NCBI GenBank assembly: GCA_964403795.1
Contig: CAYOHP010000086.1
Location: forward strand, 1 to 26,026
Length of the DNA: 26,026 nucleotides
Direction of reading: 5' to 3'
From: CAYOHP01 sp964403795 [NCBI: uncultured bacterium]
GTDB taxonomy: Bacteria > Muiribacteriota > UBA6191 > CAZXTJ01
Below, in pieces: positions 8,079-16,343 of the stretch. A program made the translations under genes and the position numbers. Each line of letters opens with the position of its first letter. Position 1 is the first letter of the stretch. Below the pieces are notes generated by a model. That model had not been told where the DNA came from and ran no database searches. It saw nothing but the letters and a program-made list of their open reading frames with translations.

Positions 8079-8613
8079 GATCGATCCAGTACTGCGAGCG
8101 CTCGAGGAAAGTCGTGTCGAGGTCGTCGGGGTCGCGGGGCTCCTTGGCGGCGTCCACCAGATCCGGGGCGCGCGGCAGGGACACCACATCGGCGTCGTCG
8201 GGGTGGCGCTGGACCTGGGTGACGTCGAGGTCGTCGCCCCCGCGGTCCATGGACGCGAGGTCGTAGTCGTCGGGGTGGCGCGGGGCGTCCCGGACGAAGA
8301 GCACGGGCCGGGCCCGGGGCGAGATGGCGGTATCGAGGTCGTCGCCATGGCGATCCATGCCGGAGAGGTCGTAGTCGTCGGGGTCCCGGTCGGCCTCGGC
8401 GATCCTGAGGTCGGGGCGCTTGCGGTCGTAGAAGCTGACGTCGCCGTCGTCGGGGTCCCGGTCGGTCCCTGCGAGGTCGAGGACCGGCTCGGAGCGCTCG
8501 AGGTAGCCGAGGTCGAGGTCGTCGGGGTCGAGAGGCAGGTCGCGAGCCCGGACCGGCCCCGACGGAGCCAGGACCAGGCAAAGGGCAGCCAGCCACGTGG
8601 CGATTCGGCGCAC
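8068..8613 (-). CDS. Secreted dodecapeptide-repeat protein, unknown family
   Basis: Start chosen at GTG (complement of 8611-8613), with GGAGGGG 5 nt upstream. It gives a clean signal peptide (RRIATWLAALCLVLAPSG, cleavage probably after PVRA). The 181-aa product then consists entirely of 12-residue units from residue 29 to the end: twelve complete units plus a final nine-residue one. Every complete unit ends in Arg, and odd-type units read roughly [D/H]-P-D-D-x-D-[L/V]-x-x-[L/M/Y]-[D/E/P]-R. Intervening units are looser (HGDDLDTAISPR, GGDDLDVTQVQR), giving a 24-residue super-repeat. The protein is strongly acidic, with Asp clusters that could bind divalent cations or basic partners (inference). 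I do not recognise the family. It is the upstream partner of the GH114-type gene, so a polysaccharide-associated role is plausible. Confidence 0.8.
   Translation of the reverse strand: MRRIATWLAALCLVLAPSGPVRARDLPLDPDDLDLGYLERSEPVLDLAGTDRDPDDGDVSFYDRKRPDLRIAEADRDPDDYDLSGMDRHGDDLDTAISPRARPVLFVRDAPRHPDDYDLASMDRGGDDLDVTQVQRHPDDADVVSLPRAPDLVDAAKEPRDPDDLDTTFLERSQYWIDLGP
8071..8529 (-). repeat. 36-bp coding tandem repeat (thirteen 12-codon units)
   Basis: The DNA encoding the dodecapeptide array shows a 36-bp period, visible on the plus strand as recurring gaggtcgtcggggt-type blocks. Units share the DPDD/HPDD codons and a terminal Arg codon but have otherwise diverged, so this is an old, protein-level repeat and not a recent expansion. 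It fills the gene from the end of the signal peptide to the stop codon. Confidence 0.8.
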
Positions 8614-8710
8614 CGCATCCCCTCCACTTCGTGGATCGGTCGTAGCCAAGGTTACGCCTTAGGTGGCGGTAGCGCAGAGGCCTACGGGTCGCCGGTCTCG
8701 GGACGCACAA

Positions 8711-10258
8711 ATGGCAGACGATCGGGATGCCGACGGCACCCGGGATTGCGTTACTCTCGGCTGCGGAGGCGGCAGCCAGGTGGTGGCACGGCAGGGCGGG
8801 AGGGGCGGTGACGGATCCGATCCCGGCGGGGGCCCGGGTGTCGCAGGTCAGGCCTGGGCGGGGCGCTACCGCAAATGGGAGGCGGCCGGGGACCACCGGG
8901 GTTGCCCGCGGTACCGGGCCTTCGACCCCGAGCGCGGCGTCGAGATCGGGATCGTGCTCCCCGATCCGGAATGGGACGGGCTGCGGACCTCCCTGTTCGT
9001 GTCCACCGGGACCGCCCTGGCCGAGCTCGACAGCCCCTTCCTGGAGCGGGTCCTGGAGGCGGTGGCGGGTCCCGGACCCCACCTGGTGGTGGAGCTCGGG
9101 GGTGGCACCGATCTCACCCGGTGGTCGGCCGGCCATGGGCCGCTGTCCTTGCCGCGCTTCCTGGATCTGGCGGAGCACCTGCTGGAAGGGCTGGCGTCGC
9201 TGCACCACCGGGGACTGGCCCATGGCGGCATCGATCCCGAGGGGGTGAGGGTCGGACCGGGTCTCGAGGTGAGGCTCGGATTGCCCGACCTGGCACGGGA
9301 CGAGTCCCGCTCCGGGATCCGGTCCGGGGGCGGCCTGGGGGGTGCGCTCCGGTCGGATCTGGCGGCCCTGGGTCAGGTCCTGGCCCTGGCCATGGTGGGG
9401 GTCTCGGCGGAGCGGGTCGGCACCGCCCTGGCCGAGTTGATCGAGACCATGGTGGCGGCGGGATCCGATCCCGCAGCCCCGGACACCCGCACCATGTTGG
9501 AGCGTTGGCGGGCCATCCGCCTGAGGCAGCGGAGGAGCGAGCCGGCGGCGGCCTTCCGCGAGACGGTCGACCTCAGGCTCGGCAGCCTGGGACCTCTCAA
9601 GGGAGCGCTGGAGGACCTGGCGATCCGGGCCTCGACCGAGGAACTCGGGCGCCCCTCGGGGGCGCACCGGCTCCAGGCCCTCCGGACCCGGGTCCACGAA
9701 CTCTGCAGTCGCCTGGCGACCTTGCATGCGGTGACGGAGTCCGGATCCGGACAGTGCCCGTGGCTGGCGCGGCTGGAGGCGGCCACCGGAGGGCTGGCCC
9801 GTTTCCTGACCGAGCGGGACACGGGATTACTGCCTGGACTGCTGCGGGAGATCCGGGACATCGACCGGGAGATCGGGGCGGAACTGGAGCCCGGGGAGGT
9901 CCGGATCGGCAAGCACGTCCTGGAACCGCTGGCGGGCGAGTTCCGCGGCAAGCTCCGGGTCCGCCTGCCGGACGACCAGCCGCCGGCCTTCGGGTTCCGG
10001 GACGGCGGGGCCATCCGGGCCCTGCTCACCAAGCTGCTGCGTCGCCTGTTGCTGCCGCTGCTCCTGGAAGGCGACGGGGTGGAACTCTCGCTCCTGCCCG
10101 GGGACGGGTCGCCCTACTGGACCCTCGAGCTCGCCGGCGTGGAAGACTGGTCCCGGTCGGGGCGTGGCCTCGGGGACCTCGAGGCGATCGGGGCCAGGGT
10201 CACCCGCGAACCGGGCATCGCCCGGATCCGCTTCCCCCAGGTCGTGTGCGACAGCTGA
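8711..10258 (+). CDS. Pseudokinase fused to a histidine-kinase-ATPase-like C-terminus
   Basis: About 515 aa from ATG 8711. GTG 8663 and GTG 8780 are alternatives, because no strong ribosome-binding site decides. Residues ~50-230 follow a Ser/Thr kinase outline: RYRKWEAAG, then LASLHHRGLAHGGIDPEGV at the catalytic-loop position and SDLAALGQVLALAM for the C-lobe. Every catalytic element is altered. The VAIK lysine is replaced (VEIG), HRD reads HGG (171-173), the loop Asn is Gly, and DFG reads LPD. After a helical middle (~270-400), the last ~110 residues resemble a GHKL ATPase fold in outline: a helix at the N-box position (AIRALLTKLLRRLL), a strand pair, GRGLGDLEAIG and GIARIRFP. The N-box Asn is missing. 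A non-catalytic signalling scaffold is the likeliest role (inference). Confidence 0.6.
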   Translation: MADDRDADGTRDCVTLGCGGGSQVVARQGGRGGDGSDPGGGPGVAGQAWAGRYRKWEAAGDHRGCPRYRAFDPERGVEIGIVLPDPEWDGLRTSLFVSTGTALAELDSPFLERVLEAVAGPGPHLVVELGGGTDLTRWSAGHGPLSLPRFLDLAEHLLEGLASLHHRGLAHGGIDPEGVRVGPGLEVRLGLPDLARDESRSGIRSGGGLGGALRSDLAALGQVLALAMVGVSAERVGTALAELIETMVAAGSDPAAPDTRTMLERWRAIRLRQRRSEPAAAFRETVDLRLGSLGPLKGALEDLAIRASTEELGRPSGAHRLQALRTRVHELCSRLATLHAVTESGSGQCPWLARLEAATGGLARFLTERDTGLLPGLLREIRDIDREIGAELEPGEVRIGKHVLEPLAGEFRGKLRVRLPDDQPPAFGFRDGGAIRALLTKLLRRLLLPLLLEGDGVELSLLPGDGSPYWTLELAGVEDWSRSGRGLGDLEAIGARVTREPGIARIRFPQVVCDS

Positions 10259-10273
10259 GGAGCGACAGGCGCC

Positions 10274-10394
10274 ACGGCCGGACACCCGGCCCCTGCGAGG
10301 CACGACTCGTCGTCCCCCCATGAGGCTCATTCGAAGAGGGCCGCGATTCCCTCGTTCGGCCGAAGGGGGTCCGGGGGATCTCTCCCCCGTGACC
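10274..10394. repeat. 121-bp dispersed repeat, diverged single copy
   Basis: This unit begins ACGGCCGGACACCCGG and ends CTCCCCCGTGACC. It has exactly the same 121-bp length as the tandem units at 25786-26026, with roughly 80-85% identity by manual alignment and most differences in the middle third. It is noncoding and lies just after the pseudokinase stop. Its last base directly abuts the palindromic element that starts at 10395. Confidence 0.85.
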
Positions 10395-10558
10395 TAGGAG
10401 CCTGCCGGCGTAACCGACTGCATTCGGCCGACCAGGCATCCCCGCCTGCGGCAGCGCTCTCCTCGCAAGCAGGATCCGCTGCTCGCTTCGTCGATCGCCT
10501 TGCAGGCGGGGCGCCTGCTCGCCCTCGGTGCGACGTCCGTTACGCCGACAGGCTCCTA
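10395..10558. mobile_element. 164-bp palindromic MITE-like element
   Basis: Terminal inverted repeats of 20 bp (10395-10414 and 10539-10558, TAGGAGCCTG... against ...CAGGCTCCTA) match at 19 of 20 positions. A second inverted pair (CCCCGCCTGC at 10440-10449, GCAGGCGGGG at 10502-10511) and a central palindrome around GGATCC (10468-10483) share the same centre, so the whole element is a long imperfect palindrome. There is no reading frame long enough for a transposase, so mobility would need help in trans. If the outer TA is a target duplication, as in IS630/mariner-type insertion, the tips would be GGAGCC. This is inference. The right tip supplies the TAG stop of the minus-strand gene at 10556. 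Confidence 0.7.
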
Positions 10559-11530
10559 GAGCCGCTCGCCCTGGAGCATGCGGCGGAACATGACCTTGGG
10601 GAAGCCGAAGCTGATCTTCTCCGCCTCGCCCTCGATCCCCTCGATGACGAGCCGCAGTTCGCTCACGGCGTTCTCCCAGATGGCGTTCCCGGAGCGGTCG
10701 AAGGGAGCGAACCAGGCCGTGATCTGCTCCTTGTCGCGCAGCAGGGGGCTCTTAGGCTTGGTGACCTCGTAGGGCAGGTAGCGGACGCCCCGGTCGTCTT
10801 CCAGGAAGACCTGGCGCTCGATGCCGTCGAGGTTCACGACCTGGCGGTTCGCCTGGATGCCGCCCTCGTAGGTGCGGTTCTCGAGGTCCACGAAGAACTC
10901 GAGGAGCTTGAAGGCCCGGGCCGAATCCCGTTCCCAGACCTCTTCGGCGCCGGCCTTGTCGAGCTTCAACTGGTGGGCCCGCACGCAGGCGAAGTAGGCG
11001 TAGAGCTCGGGGCTGAACAGGGTGCAGGCACCGTCGATCCGGCCGCCCTTCTTGCGGCGGTACAGGCGGGTGGTCATGTTCCGGCGCTGCTCGTAGAAGG
11101 CCGCCGCGGTGGCCTTGTTCTCCAGGCGCTTGCCGGCGATCAGGTTCTTGAAGTCGGGGTTGAAGAAGACCGGCTCGCCCCGCTTGTAGCGCTCGAAGGC
11201 GTTGCCCTCCACCCGGCTGGGGTGGGGGGTCCTGCCTCCCTCGATCTCGGCACCCACGGCCAGGGGCGCACCCGCTTCGACCGCGGCCGCGGCCCCGCCG
11301 GTCACCGGCCGGTCGGTCCCCAGGCCCCGTGCGGCCCGCTCGTAGCCGGCCCAGGCCCGGGCATCGTCGGGGTTCGCCTGGATCGCGATCTTGAAGAACC
11401 GGATCGCCATCTCGGTTCGGCCCTGGGCCAGGGCGTTCTCGCCGTCCTCCACGGGTCCGGCCCCGACGGGGGCGGCCAGGAACAGGGCGGAGCAGGTCAA
11501 GGCGAGCGCCAGGCTCGTGCGCAGCATCAT
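10556..11530 (-). CDS. Secreted TPR-containing protein, last gene of the pspA cluster
   Basis: 324 aa. The start ATGATG (complement of 11525-11530) has GGAGGG about 7 nt upstream. An N-terminal signal peptide (LRTSLALALTCSALFLAAPVGAG) is followed by one clear TPR-like helix pair (ENALAQGRTEMAIRFFKIAIQANPDDARAW in outline, residues ~30-60) and a low-complexity Ala/Gly linker. A conserved-looking C-terminal domain of ~200 residues starts at FERYKRGEPVFFNPDF. The last ~110 residues look like a beta-sandwich (QVFLEDDRGVRYLP, AWFAPFDRSGNAIWENAV, LRLVIEGI). I do not recognise the domain. It follows the AAA+ gene after 144 bp on the same strand and may be part of the operon or separately promoted. 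Its stop codon TAG is formed by the tip of the palindromic element. Export to the periplasm is inferred. Confidence 0.7.
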   Translation of the reverse strand: MMLRTSLALALTCSALFLAAPVGAGPVEDGENALAQGRTEMAIRFFKIAIQANPDDARAWAGYERAARGLGTDRPVTGGAAAAVEAGAPLAVGAEIEGGRTPHPSRVEGNAFERYKRGEPVFFNPDFKNLIAGKRLENKATAAAFYEQRRNMTTRLYRRKKGGRIDGACTLFSPELYAYFACVRAHQLKLDKAGAEEVWERDSARAFKLLEFFVDLENRTYEGGIQANRQVVNLDGIERQVFLEDDRGVRYLPYEVTKPKSPLLRDKEQITAWFAPFDRSGNAIWENAVSELRLVIEGIEGEAEKISFGFPKVMFRRMLQGERL

Positions 11531-11674
11531 CGGTCATCCCTCCGGCGGGGGTTGGTCGCCGCTCGGCGCCGAGGGTGACGTCGGGGCGAGCCGCGTGGCG
11601 GAAAGCTACCACGGGCGGGGGGAAACCGTCCCGGATCGGCCTGGTCCGGAAGCGCCGGCCTGGTCCGGTGCCGG

Positions 11675-13543
11675 CTAACCCCGGTCGAAGCGGAGCTTCA
11701 GCTCCCGGAGCCGGAGCCCGAGTTCGACCCGGTCGAGCTTCTTCAGTTCGGGAGGGAGGAACTCGAGGTCGGTGACCTCCATGAGCGCCGCCACCATCTG
11801 CAACTCCAGCTCCTCGCCCCGGACCGAGGGGACGAAATCGCCGAAGGCCATGTCGACGTCGCGTTGCGAGACGGTCTCGGACTTCCGGAGGCTGGCGATC
11901 CGGCGGGCCCGTACCAGGACGCCTTCCATGTCGGCGCCCGAGAGCCCGGGAGCCGCCAGCCGGGCGAACCCGTCCTCGTCGTCCGGGCCGGACCCGGAGG
12001 CCTCCTCGGCGCCCGACGCCCCGTGCCGTGCCGGCAACACCACGCCCTCCTCGAGGCGGGCCCCGACCTTCTTGGCCATGATCCGGAAGAGTTCGGTGGC
12101 CTCCTCCTCGCCGTGGGGATAGAAGAGCGGGATGTGGACTTCGGCCCGGCCCTGGCGCTTCAGGTCGACCGGCAGGAGGTCGGGCCGGCAGGTGAGCAGG
12201 AACCAGAGGATCACGCCCCGGTAGGCGGTGTCGGCCATCTGCTGGGCGACCATGCTGAAGATCCGGCCCGATGTCCCCGAGTCGCCCCCGGCGTTCCTGT
12301 CCCCCAGGGCGGCATCGGCCTCGTCGATCACGACCCCGATCGGACCGGTGGCCTTGAGCACCGTGAGCAGCCGTTCCCAGTTGGCCTCGGTCACTCCCTG
12401 CCACTGGCTCCGGAGGTTCTTGACCAGGGCGCATGGGATCCCGATGGAGCCGGTGAAGCAGCGGATCAGGAAGGTCTTGCCGGTGCCCACCGGCCCGCAG
12501 ATCAGGTAACCCATCGGCAGCACCTCGATCTGGCCCTGGGCCAGCAGGGCGGCGTCGTTGGCGAGCCATGCCTTGGCGGACCGGTGGCCGGCCACATGGT
12601 CGAGGGTAAAGCGGGGCTCGTAGAACTCGAGCATGCCCTGGCAGGCCTTCTCGATCAGCTCCTTCTTCACCTTCTGGACGTACTCGAGCCGGACCGAGTC
12701 GCCGTTCTTCAGGGCCTGGTCCACCAGGTGGAGCAGGTTCACCCGGGAGAGGCCCCCGGTGAGGGTGGCGAGGGTGTCGAGCGGGAGGCCCTCGGGTCCG
12801 AGCGGCTCCTTGGCCCCCGAGGTCTTGAACCGGAGGTACTCGAGCCGCTCGGCCCGATCCGGGAGCGGGACCTCGATGGCGGCCGTGAAGGGGTGGCGGA
12901 CCAGCTGGGGATGGAGACCCGAGAGGGACTCGGTGAGCAGGACCACGGTGATGTCGGAGGCCAGGAAGTCGGGATCGCCCGCCCACTTGGCCAGCGTCAC
13001 CAGGGTGGCCTTCTCGGCCGCGCTCATCTGGGAAGGGTCGGAGGCGTCGGCGATCAGTTCCGCGAAGTCGAGGATCACCGCCACGCCCCGGCGGCGCTTC
13101 CTGCCGGGGGCCACCACCGAACGCAGGTAGCGCTCGATCACGAACAGGGCCCGGAGCGGGTCCTTGGGGAGGGTGCCGGACTCGAAGGAGGTGCCCGACG
13201 CCAGGTTCACCTTCTCGACGATGGAGTGGAACTCCGAGAGGTCCTGCTTGTCGGGGAAATGGATCCCGGTCGCCAGGTCGTAGTAGATGACCGTGTCGCG
13301 CTGGGCGAAGAGCACCTCGGCCAGGAAACGCTTGAGCGTGGTGAAGCGGACTCCGCCCTCGGCCGGGTACCAGCCCACCAGGTCGTGGATGTTGCCGTGG
13401 AGCAGGAATTCGCAGACGGTGCCGCCCCGGTAGCGGCGGATCAGTTCGTCGGCGAAACCCGGCAGCCGGGCCTGGGCGCCGGAGCCGGAGCCGACGGCGG
13501 TGGAGTCTCGCTCCGACCGGCGGGCACGGGGGGCTTCGCTCAT
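11675..13543 (-). CDS. Ycf46-like AAA+ ATPase (degenerate N-terminal plus active C-terminal module)
   Basis: 622 aa. The C-terminal AAA+ module is intact. It has Walker A GPVGTGKT (350-357), Walker B VVIDEAD (404-410), a sensor-1 region FLLTCRPD (448-455) and a second-region-of-homology arginine in LKRQGRAEVHIPLFYP (from 461). The N-terminal half (FLLHGNIHDLV at 46-56, VAVILDFAELI at 154-164, VVLLTESLSGL) resembles an AAA fold that has lost Walker A. Such a dead-plus-live arrangement is characteristic of Ycf46-like proteins. A Gly/Ser/Asp/Glu-rich insertion lies near residue 500. AAA+ proteins use ATP hydrolysis to remodel protein complexes; a target such as PspA or the neighbouring membrane protein is inference. 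The gene lies 48 bp downstream of the membrane coiled-coil gene on the same strand. Confidence 0.8.
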   Translation of the reverse strand: MSEAPRARRSERDSTAVGSGSGAQARLPGFADELIRRYRGGTVCEFLLHGNIHDLVGWYPAEGGVRFTTLKRFLAEVLFAQRDTVIYYDLATGIHFPDKQDLSEFHSIVEKVNLASGTSFESGTLPKDPLRALFVIERYLRSVVAPGRKRRRGVAVILDFAELIADASDPSQMSAAEKATLVTLAKWAGDPDFLASDITVVLLTESLSGLHPQLVRHPFTAAIEVPLPDRAERLEYLRFKTSGAKEPLGPEGLPLDTLATLTGGLSRVNLLHLVDQALKNGDSVRLEYVQKVKKELIEKACQGMLEFYEPRFTLDHVAGHRSAKAWLANDAALLAQGQIEVLPMGYLICGPVGTGKTFLIRCFTGSIGIPCALVKNLRSQWQGVTEANWERLLTVLKATGPIGVVIDEADAALGDRNAGGDSGTSGRIFSMVAQQMADTAYRGVILWFLLTCRPDLLPVDLKRQGRAEVHIPLFYPHGEEEATELFRIMAKKVGARLEEGVVLPARHGASGAEEASGSGPDDEDGFARLAAPGLSGADMEGVLVRARRIASLRKSETVSQRDVDMAFGDFVPSVRGEELELQMVAALMEVTDLEFLPPELKKLDRVELGLRLRELKLRFDRG

Positions 13544-13591
13544 GGCTTCCTCCTGCCGGGAGGTCCCGGCGGCAGACGATCGTCCCCTGGA

Positions 13592-14504
13592 CTAGCCTTC
13601 CCGGACCTGCCCTCGGGTCGGGGTGGCGCCGTCGCTCTCCTCGAGCTCGGGCAGGCGGAAGTCGCCGGCCTCGGCGCCCAGGTCCTCGGCCGCCATGGCG
13701 CGCTTCTCGCGCTCGAGCATGGCATCCATGGAATCGAGGTGCTGTTCGCCTTCGCGCAGATCGGTGACCAGGCCGTCGAGGTCGTCCAGGGCACCGCCCA
13801 AGGTCCCGCTCGAGATCACCCGGTCCCGGATCAGCCGCACCGTGTCCTCGGCTGCGTTCAGGTTGGCGTTCATGTACTCGAGTTCGTCGATGGCCCGGTC
13901 CAGCCGCTTGATGCGGGCCCCGAGGATCTCCAGGTTCCGCCGCTTCACCTTGGCGATCCGCTCGTTCTTCTCGGCCTCGATCTGGCGCTCGAGCCTCTCG
14001 ATGTCCCGCCGGATCGAGCCCCGGTCGACCTGGCCGAGGTAGCCCTCGAGCTGCTCGGCGGAGAAGAGCATCTTCAGGAAGCTGTTCACCAGATAGTCGA
14101 GCTTGGAGACCTGGGTGTCGAAGGCCATCAGGCTCGACGGGTCGACGTCGGCGGTATAGGCCTCCATGCTCTTGACGATCCCGGTGAGCTCCTCGTAGCG
14201 CTTGGCTCCCCGTCGGGTGAGACGGGCCGCCAGCTTGGCCGGGTCGTCGGGGACCTTGCCCCGGGTGGCCATCTGCTCGGAGCGCACGTAGCGCTGGAAG
14301 CGCGGGTCGCCGGGCACCAGGGCCAGGTAGGCGAGCTCGAGGGCCGCTCCCATGTACCAGAACCCGCTCACCATGCAGCCCAGGAGGAAGAAGCCCCCGA
14401 GCGAGATCAGGTTGTACTCGTTGTAGAAGGCGGCCTCGAGGTAGTTCGGGTCGCTCCGGGGAGGAGCCGGCAGGGTGCCCACCTCGACGGCCCGGTCGCT
14501 GCGC

Positions 14505-14512
<8 letters not shown>
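13592..14512 (-). CDS. Membrane-anchored coiled-coil protein, unknown family
   Basis: 306 aa. The start ATG (complement of 14510-14512) overlaps the stop of the ABC ATPase gene by 8 bp (ATGGCTGA), so translation is probably coupled. Residues ~34-66 form one or two closely spaced transmembrane helices (NLISLGGFFLLGCMVSGFW, then MGAALELAYLALV). The rest is highly charged and helical. One helical block is at ~90-160. Long heptad-like coiled coils follow at ~165-280, with repeated Ile/Leu plus Lys/Glu/Arg, for example in RDIERLERQIEAEKNERIAK. The C-terminus is short and acidic. No enzymatic motif is visible. The long cytoplasmic coiled coil downstream of a membrane anchor, between ABC transporter genes and an AAA+ gene, suggests an adaptor linking the transporter or PspA to the ATPase (inference). 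Confidence 0.72.
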
Positions 14513-15502
<990 letters not shown>

Positions 15503-15506
<4 letters not shown>

Positions 15507-16342
15507 CGGGCTCCCTCCTCGTAGGGGAAGAGCAGGTTGCCGACCAGGCGGAAGCCCGCGTCGATCAGGACCGCCAGGACCACGATCACCACCAGGACCG
15601 CGAACACGTGGTCGACCTGGGATCGTCGCTGGGCCGACTGGATCAGGAAGCCGAGCCCGGTCTGGGCGTCGACCACCTCGGCGAGCAGGATCCAGGACCA
15701 TCCGACCCCGTACATGGTGCGCAGTGCCGACCAGATGGCCGGCATCGCCACCGGGAGCATGATGTAGAGCACCGTGTCCTGCCAGCTCGCACCCAGGGTG
15801 TAGCCGGTCTGCAGGTAGATCTCGTCGACGTCGTCGAGTGCCGCCACCACCAGCGGGAGGAGGGCGATGAAGATGGCGATCGCCAGGAACAGGACCTTCT
15901 GCTTCTCGGCGATCCCGAACCAGGCGATCGAGAGGGGAAGGAGGGCCGGGATCGGTACATAGGTGGAGATCGCCACCAGGGGTTCGAAGAACCGCCGGAC
16001 CGGGGTCCAGATCGCCATCGACACCCCGAGCGGCAGCGCCAGGCAGGCGGCCAGCAGGAAGCCGAGGGTGACCCGCTGGAGGCTGGCGAGCACCGCCAGG
16101 GTCAGGCCCTTCTCCCAGTGGAGCACCGGGAAGGAGGTCAAGACCTCCCCGGGGGAGGGGAGGATGAGCGGGCTCATCATGCGGCTCTCGGGGCTCCCGC
16201 CGGCGGTGAGCACCAGCCACAGGAGGAGGACGCTGGCAACCCCGGCCCCCGAGAGGACCAGGGAGTACTGGGTGGGGAGTTCGCTGCGGATCCGCATGCC
16301 GGGTCCGGCCGGAGGCGGCTCGCCGCCCCCGGCCGGGCTCAC
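15503..16342 (-). CDS. ABC transporter permease, SsuC/TauC/NrtB type
   Basis: 279 aa. The start GTG (complement of 16340-16342) lies one base after the stop of the SBP-OmpA gene, with GGAAGG about 8 nt upstream. ATG 16297 is the alternative but has no ribosome-binding site. About six hydrophobic segments follow an N-terminal Pro/Gly-rich tail, for example VLLLWLVLTA, LGFLLAACLALPLGV, LFLAIAIFIALLPLVV and VFAVLVVIVVLAVLI. The cytoplasmic EAA-type loop is recognisable as GASWQDTVLYIMLPVAMPAI, the contact site for the ATPase. The family imports small oxyanions or sulfonates through the inner membrane. In this locus the usual free periplasmic binding protein is replaced by the tethered SBP-OmpA fusion encoded upstream. 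Confidence 0.9.
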
Positions 16343-16343
16343 C

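Noticed and set aside
8071-8529. CRISPR-like 36-bp periodicity
   Set aside because: The repeats are contiguous without spacers, are diverged at DNA level and keep the reading frame of a secreted protein, so it is a coding repeat.
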